Positions 20,487 through 24,591 of a stretch of DNA of 24,591 bases are shown here, piece after piece; the first letter of the stretch is position 1, and every line of letters starts with the position of its first letter. The DNA is taken from NCBI GenBank assembly GCA_041664965.1, contig JBAYJT010000024.1, forward strand, positions 1 through 24,591, in the 5' to 3' direction. Source of the DNA: JBAYJT01 sp041664965 (GTDB taxonomy: Bacteria; Pseudomonadota; Gammaproteobacteria; UBA9339). Under the pieces are notes generated by a model. That model did not search any database, was not told the origin of the DNA, and worked only from the letters and a program-made list of their open reading frames with translations. Made by a program: the position numbers and the translations under genes.

Positions 20487-22568
20487 TTATTGATTAATGG
20501 AAGAGAAATCAATAATCCTGTCTGCTGTAGCTAGCGTTTCTGGACGATGGGCGATGATTATGCGTGTTATTTTTAGCTGCAAAATGGCTTGATTGATTTC
20601 TTTCTCCTTATTTAAATCTAAATGGCTAGTGGCTTCGTCTAAAAATAATATTTTAGGTTCAGCATACAGTGCTCTAGCAAGAAGAAGGCGCTGTTTTTGT
20701 CCCCCGGATAAGGCTGATCCCATATCACCGATTAAAGAATTAAATTGCATCGGCATATGCATTATGTCGCCTAATATGCCAGCTCGTTTTGCACACAAGA
20801 TTATTTTATCTTGAATTGGGTTTGGATCGAAAAAGCTGATGTTTTCTGCGATGGATCCGATAAAAAGAGAGTCTTCTTGCATTACGGAAGCTATTTGTTT
20901 ACGATAATTAGCAAGGTTAATGTCCTTTAAATTCATTCCAGAAATTATAATGTCGCCATGGTTGGGTTTTTGTAATCCCATCATAATTTTTAGTAGAGTT
21001 GTTTTCCCGCATCCTGATGGTCCTGCAATAGCTATGAATTCTCCATCTTCAATTTTTAAGCTAGCATTCTTAATTACATGATTTTCATTTTCGTTGTATC
21101 GAAAGTAGATGTTTTTTAATTCCATCGAACCGTTTGTTATTGTGTTGTTAAGGGTTTGTTTATTTTGGGAAGCTATTTTCTCTGGTTCTTTAAGAAGAAT
21201 GTCAGATAATCTATCAAGATGCAAAGATAGCATATTAAAGTCGCCAAATTTATCGATCAGTTTACTGGCTGCGTCATTAAATATAGTGCGATAAAATAAA
21301 AAAGTGTAAAACATGCCTATGCTTATTTGTTTTTCTATGACTAATATGGTTGCCAGCATAATCACCAAAATAAGTTCTAGACCAAAAATTATCCTCTTGC
21401 TATTTGAAAATATAGCTTGCTTTTTAGCTACATTAAAGCTGGAATTTAAAAAATCTATATACTGATTTTTCCAAATGGATTGGCGACAGTTTTCTTTAGA
21501 AAAAATTTTTATAGCCTGAATGCCTCTTATGGTTTCAAAAAGATTAGAATTATATCTTGCTTGATTTCTAATCATTATTTCATTGGATGTGATAAAACTT
21601 TTTGTTTTACTAATACGTAACAAACAATAAATAAATATAGCGCTACAGACTATAATTGTTAGTTTAACGTTATAGTTAAGCATAAGGATCAATGTTGCGA
21701 TAGCCATTAAGCCATCTATCCCCCCTTCTACCAGACCATCAGTGATTACTTGGCGAAATATTTCTACGGAGTTAAAGCGTGATACTATGTCACCCAAGTG
21801 TCTTTTAGAGAAGTATTCCATAGGTAAACGAATGAGATGCTTAAAAACGTGCGAACCTATGTTTAAGTTAATTATATTATTGAGGCTGGCTAGTAAAATG
21901 GATCTAATAAAAGCTGTTCCTGTTTCTAGTATTTTTAAGAAGGCAAATCCAAGTGTCAGAACATATAGTAAGTTTATTTGATTCGGTGAAACAACCTTGT
22001 CAATGCTAAGCTGCAAAAAACGTGGTCCTATTAGAATAAACAATTGTAACATTATGGCCATTAAAATAGCTTTGACAGCCATATATTTTATTGTCGGTGT
22101 GTTTTTAATAAGGTCTTTGCATTTGAGCTTTCCTTGTTTGAATTGTTTTTTTTTATCTATTGCGCAGTGGTATTCTATTTCTAGGGCAATACCAGTGAAG
22201 TGTTTAGATAATTCTTGCTGTGTTAATTTTTCTTCTCCACACGCAGGATTGTGGAGAATGAAGTGTTTTTTTCTGTGATTATATTCTCTTAATACTACAA
22301 AATGATCCATGTCCCAATGCAATATGGAGGGTGTTGGTAATGATAATAAATCATCTGGCTCCAAGCGTAACGCCCTTGTTTCTAGTTGAAAATGCTCTGC
22401 TATTTGTACTATAGATCCGAGTGTAATACCTTTTAATGAGGTTGGAAAAAGACGACGTAGGGCTGAAAGATCTATAGGTAAATTATAGTATTTTAATATC
22501 ATGGCTAAACAGGCATGTCCGCACTCGGTTATTTCCGTTTGTAAAATTATTGGTAATTTTGACTTCAT
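20487..22568 (-). CDS. C39-peptidase-containing ABC exporter (PCAT, CvaB-like)
   Basis: 693 residues in three parts. The N-terminal C39 peptidase (1-130) has QTEITECGHACLAMIL with Gln10 and Cys16, and His89 in MDHFVVL; the position of the catalytic Asp reads HNPACG (Asn107). Six transmembrane helices span about 165-430. The C-terminal ATPase has GPSGCGKTTLLKIM, the signature ALSGGQKQRLLLARAL and Walker B ILFLDEATSHLD. Such transporters cut double-glycine leaders and export the core, which fits the precursor at 18982 cut after IPGG. The gene is convergent with the peptide/maturase genes, and its ATG overlaps the stop of the ATPase gene upstream (ATGA), so it belongs to the minus-strand export operon. 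Confidence 0.9.
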   Translation of the reverse strand: MKSKLPIILQTEITECGHACLAMILKYYNLPIDLSALRRLFPTSLKGITLGSIVQIAEHFQLETRALRLEPDDLLSLPTPSILHWDMDHFVVLREYNHRKKHFILHNPACGEEKLTQQELSKHFTGIALEIEYHCAIDKKKQFKQGKLKCKDLIKNTPTIKYMAVKAILMAIMLQLFILIGPRFLQLSIDKVVSPNQINLLYVLTLGFAFLKILETGTAFIRSILLASLNNIINLNIGSHVFKHLIRLPMEYFSKRHLGDIVSRFNSVEIFRQVITDGLVEGGIDGLMAIATLILMLNYNVKLTIIVCSAIFIYCLLRISKTKSFITSNEIMIRNQARYNSNLFETIRGIQAIKIFSKENCRQSIWKNQYIDFLNSSFNVAKKQAIFSNSKRIIFGLELILVIMLATILVIEKQISIGMFYTFLFYRTIFNDAASKLIDKFGDFNMLSLHLDRLSDILLKEPEKIASQNKQTLNNTITNGSMELKNIYFRYNENENHVIKNASLKIEDGEFIAIAGPSGCGKTTLLKIMMGLQKPNHGDIIISGMNLKDINLANYRKQIASVMQEDSLFIGSIAENISFFDPNPIQDKIILCAKRAGILGDIMHMPMQFNSLIGDMGSALSGGQKQRLLLARALYAEPKILFLDEATSHLDLNKEKEINQAILQLKITRIIIAHRPETLATADRIIDFSSINQ

Positions 22569-23242
22569 AAACTCAAGATTCCATCTTGCATGCTGAACAT
22601 TTTAGAGGCACGGCTTGCAAAGGCTAATTCATGCGTGACGACGATTAAGGTACTTTTATGCTCAACCAATATTTTTTCTAGGAGTGTGATAATTTTTGCT
22701 CCTGTTTTTGCATCAAGATTTCCTGTTGGTTCATCAGCTAATACTAGATGTGGGTTGGTTATTAGAGCTCTGGCTATTACTGCACGTTGTTGCTGTCCTC
22801 CAGATAATTGGTTGGGTAGATGAAGTTTTCGGTCGTATAATCCGATTTTATTTAATAAATATTTAGCTTTTTCTTGGCGAATTTTTATGGGTATTTTTTG
22901 GTATAGTAGAGGTAAAGCTACATTGTCTAAAATATTTAAATATGGTAGCAAATAAAATTTTTGAAAGATGAAACCAATTTGTTTGTTGCGAATTTTAGTT
23001 AATTCTTCAGTTGATGATTTTTTTATATTTTGTTTTCCAAAAAAATACTCGCCAGATGTTGCATTATCTAGGCAGCCGAGAATATGTAGTAAAGTGCTTT
23101 TTCCAGAACCAGATTGCCCAACAATGGCTATATATTCTTGCGCCATTATTTTTAAAGTAATGTTTTGTATAGCGGCTATTGTTCTATTATTTACGATGTA
23201 GTTTTTGGATACATTATGACAAATAATTAATGGGTTAGTCAT
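22565..23242 (-). CDS. MacB/LolD-type ABC ATPase
   Basis: 225 residues: Walker A GQSGSGKSTLLHILGCLD, Q-loop IFQKFYLLPYLNILDNV, signature NQLSGGQQQRAVIARAL, Walker B LVLADEPTGNLD, and switch VVTHE. These are the hallmarks of the MacB/LolD/FtsE-like family that drives FtsX-type permeases by mechanotransmission. It should work with the adjacent permease at 23235-24455 and the partial one beyond. ATG at 23242 overlaps the end of the permease gene by 8 nt; TTG at 23257 is in frame but lacks support. The stop overlaps the C39 exporter start, which ties the two export systems into one operon. Confidence 0.88.
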   Translation of the reverse strand: MTNPLIICHNVSKNYIVNNRTIAAIQNITLKIMAQEYIAIVGQSGSGKSTLLHILGCLDNATSGEYFFGKQNIKKSSTEELTKIRNKQIGFIFQKFYLLPYLNILDNVALPLLYQKIPIKIRQEKAKYLLNKIGLYDRKLHLPNQLSGGQQQRAVIARALITNPHLVLADEPTGNLDAKTGAKIITLLEKILVEHKSTLIVVTHELAFASRASKMFSMQDGILSL

Positions 23243-24455
23243 GGCGGAGCGCCTCAACTGGGCTAATGTGCCTTAATTGTAATATTGAGAAAGTGCTGGA
23301 TAATAGACCGATAATAAGTAAAAGAGATAAGATACTGATTACTAATGGCCAAGATAGGGATAGTTGAGTTTTGTTTATGGTAATTATAGATATATTGGCA
23401 AGTAATAAATTTATTGAATAAATAGCTATGGAAGCAAAAAATGATCCTATAATATTTCCTATTGCAACTATAGTAAGTCCACCGTATAGATAGTACAAAG
23501 CAATGGATTTCAATGTTTCTCCTAAAGCTAATCTTATTCCAATGCTAGAAATGGAATTTTGTATTGCCAAGTAAATAACACTAATAACACCAAGGCTGGC
23601 TACACACATAGTGCAAAAGCCAATTATGCCTAGAATAAACTCTAAGCTTTTGTAAAAGTTTTGTACCTTTATGACATTTGCAAGGTTGTCTTTAAGATAA
23701 ATTAAAGATTGGTCAGCTGCTGAAACCTGATTATGTTTAGCTATTATATTTGTTATGATTGTTTTTGCTTTAATTAAACTGCTAGAATCTTTGAATTGTA
23801 ATATTACTTCATCAATATTTAGTGGTGAGTACAGAGTCTGGAACGTTGTTGCTGGTATATAGGCAAGGTTGTTTATTATGTTATTTGTGTCTGATGCGGA
23901 TTTTACAATGCCGATCACTAAGAAATCATCGCCATTGATATGTATATGAGATTGAATAGGTGACTTGTTGTGAAATATTATCTTACTTAGATTGTTTCCT
24001 AATACCACAACATTTTTTTTATTTTTTAGATCTAAAATATCTATAAATCTACCTTGTATAGATAGCTTGTAGATAAGGGAAAATTGATTATTTACTCCTT
24101 CTATTTTTTTGTTTACTACTAAACCGTTATTTTCGAATTCGGATGGAATTATGTAATCTGGTGTATGGTGTATTATTCCAGGTATGGTATGAGTTATGTT
24201 TTCGTAGTCATCTGGAAGTATGGAAATAGTTGGTTCAGCCAAAGGTCCGCGATTATAGGCTGATATATCTCCGCCTTGTATGCTTAATACATTGCTACCT
24301 AGGGTGTCTAACGTTTTTAGGCTAGAGATCATAATGCCGTGTCCTACAGCTAGCATAACAATGGTTGCAAACGTTCCCCAGGCGATGGCAATTAATGTAA
24401 GGGTTATGCGCTTACGTTCAGATGAGAATTCTTTGTATAAATAGTTGATGTTCAT
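23235..24455 (-). CDS. MacB/FtsX-type ABC permease
   Basis: 406 residues with the four-helix topology of the family. One N-terminal helix (ITLTLIAIAWGTFATIVMLAVG) precedes a periplasmic MacB-PCD-like domain (about 45-270, with LGSNVLSIQGGD and VVLGNNLSKIIF). Three C-terminal helices follow (about 275-395), and the end ISPVEALRHD is the standard FtsX-family tail. SERKR before helix 1 is typical of subunits from heterodimeric export systems. In peptide antibiotic loci such permeases export the peptide or give immunity. The start directly follows the stop of another permease gene (TAAATG). Confidence 0.87.
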   Translation of the reverse strand: MNINYLYKEFSSERKRITLTLIAIAWGTFATIVMLAVGHGIMISSLKTLDTLGSNVLSIQGGDISAYNRGPLAEPTISILPDDYENITHTIPGIIHHTPDYIIPSEFENNGLVVNKKIEGVNNQFSLIYKLSIQGRFIDILDLKNKKNVVVLGNNLSKIIFHNKSPIQSHIHINGDDFLVIGIVKSASDTNNIINNLAYIPATTFQTLYSPLNIDEVILQFKDSSSLIKAKTIITNIIAKHNQVSAADQSLIYLKDNLANVIKVQNFYKSLEFILGIIGFCTMCVASLGVISVIYLAIQNSISSIGIRLALGETLKSIALYYLYGGLTIVAIGNIIGSFFASIAIYSINLLLANISIITINKTQLSLSWPLVISILSLLLIIGLLSSTFSILQLRHISPVEALRHD

Positions 24456-24591
24456 TTAATTATTCAAGGCTACTATAGGATTTAAACGAGAGGCTTGTCT
24501 GGCAGGAAAATATCCAGAAAACAAAGCTGTAAGAGTAATCAAAATTAGCGTTATAAATATGCCACCAAGCGATAATTTTGGTTGACCTAGA
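24456..24591 (-). CDS. C-terminal end of a second MacB/FtsX-type permease (partial)
   Basis: Reading from the right edge, 45 full codons end at the TAA at 24458-24456. The sequence includes a last transmembrane helix (GGIFITLILITLTALFSGYFPA) and the classic ending PARQASRLNPIVALNN, equivalent to PARRAARLDPIEALR of MacB permeases. It is adjacent to and co-oriented with the permease at 23235-24455, so the exporter probably uses two different permease subunits. The rest lies outside the window. Confidence 0.8.
   Translation of the reverse strand, partial: LGQPKLSLGGIFITLILITLTALFSGYFPARQASRLNPIVALNN

Overview
The window looks like a chromosomal stretch of an AT-rich gammaproteobacterium. A TrpR repressor homologue (essentially a gammaproteobacterial family), a lipobox substrate-binding protein, several outer-membrane beta-barrel proteins and LolD/MacB-type transport genes all point to a Gram-negative cell. 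The low GC, the large TIG/InlB-B-repeat surface protein and the accessory metabolite locus would suit a host-associated lineage such as Legionellales, but that placement is inference. I saw no rRNA, tRNA, CRISPR array or insertion sequence, and no gene-free stretch longer than 300 bases.

Left part (1-8288). A large surface protein on the minus strand runs off the left edge: signal peptide, beta-barrel-like domain, three IPT/TIG modules and a series of 222-bp InlB-B-type repeats. Next comes trpR on the plus strand, convergent with a three-gene minus-strand ABC importer operon (lipoprotein, permease, ATPase) of the family that includes streptococcal TrpXYZ. The importer operon has a clear promoter and a 5' leader of about 118 nt. 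That leader holds a 17-codon ORF whose only Trp codon lies in a hairpin arm complementary to the Shine-Dalgarno of the first gene, which is a candidate tryptophan-responsive attenuation device. Further right on the minus strand are an outer-membrane protein made of two tandem OmpA-like barrels, a Yip1-like membrane protein and a DUF2089 protein with a strong promoter and a 50-bp AT-rich palindrome upstream.

Middle part (8567-18818). Ten tightly packed plus-strand genes form a small-molecule cluster: a fold-type III PLP decarboxylase, a carrier protein, two acyl-CoA-dehydrogenase-family proteins (one C-terminal-domain-like and apparently non-catalytic), two KAS III-like thiolase-fold proteins, a MATE exporter, an exosortase-A-type acyl/AMP ligase, an NRPS-type amino-acid adenylation enzyme and a GNAT acyltransferase. 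The logic resembles carrier-bound amino-acid oxidation (prolyl-PCP to pyrrolyl-PCP pathways) with KAS III-type transfer. The same 20-bp hairpin sequence lies just outside both ends of the cluster.

Right part (18982-24591). A 56-residue precursor peptide, too small for routine gene callers, ends in a double-glycine site followed by an 11-residue core with four cysteines. It precedes a radical SAM/SPASM maturase and a 55-residue stub resembling the N-terminus of an HlyD-type membrane fusion protein. Convergent with these, on the minus strand, are a C39-peptidase ABC exporter, a MacB/LolD-type ATPase, an FtsX/MacB-type permease and the end of a second such permease. This is a plausible complete, possibly undescribed RiPP (ribosomally made, modified peptide) system. 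Its position next to a carrier-protein cluster ending in a GNAT gene raises the possibility of an acylated or hybrid RiPP.
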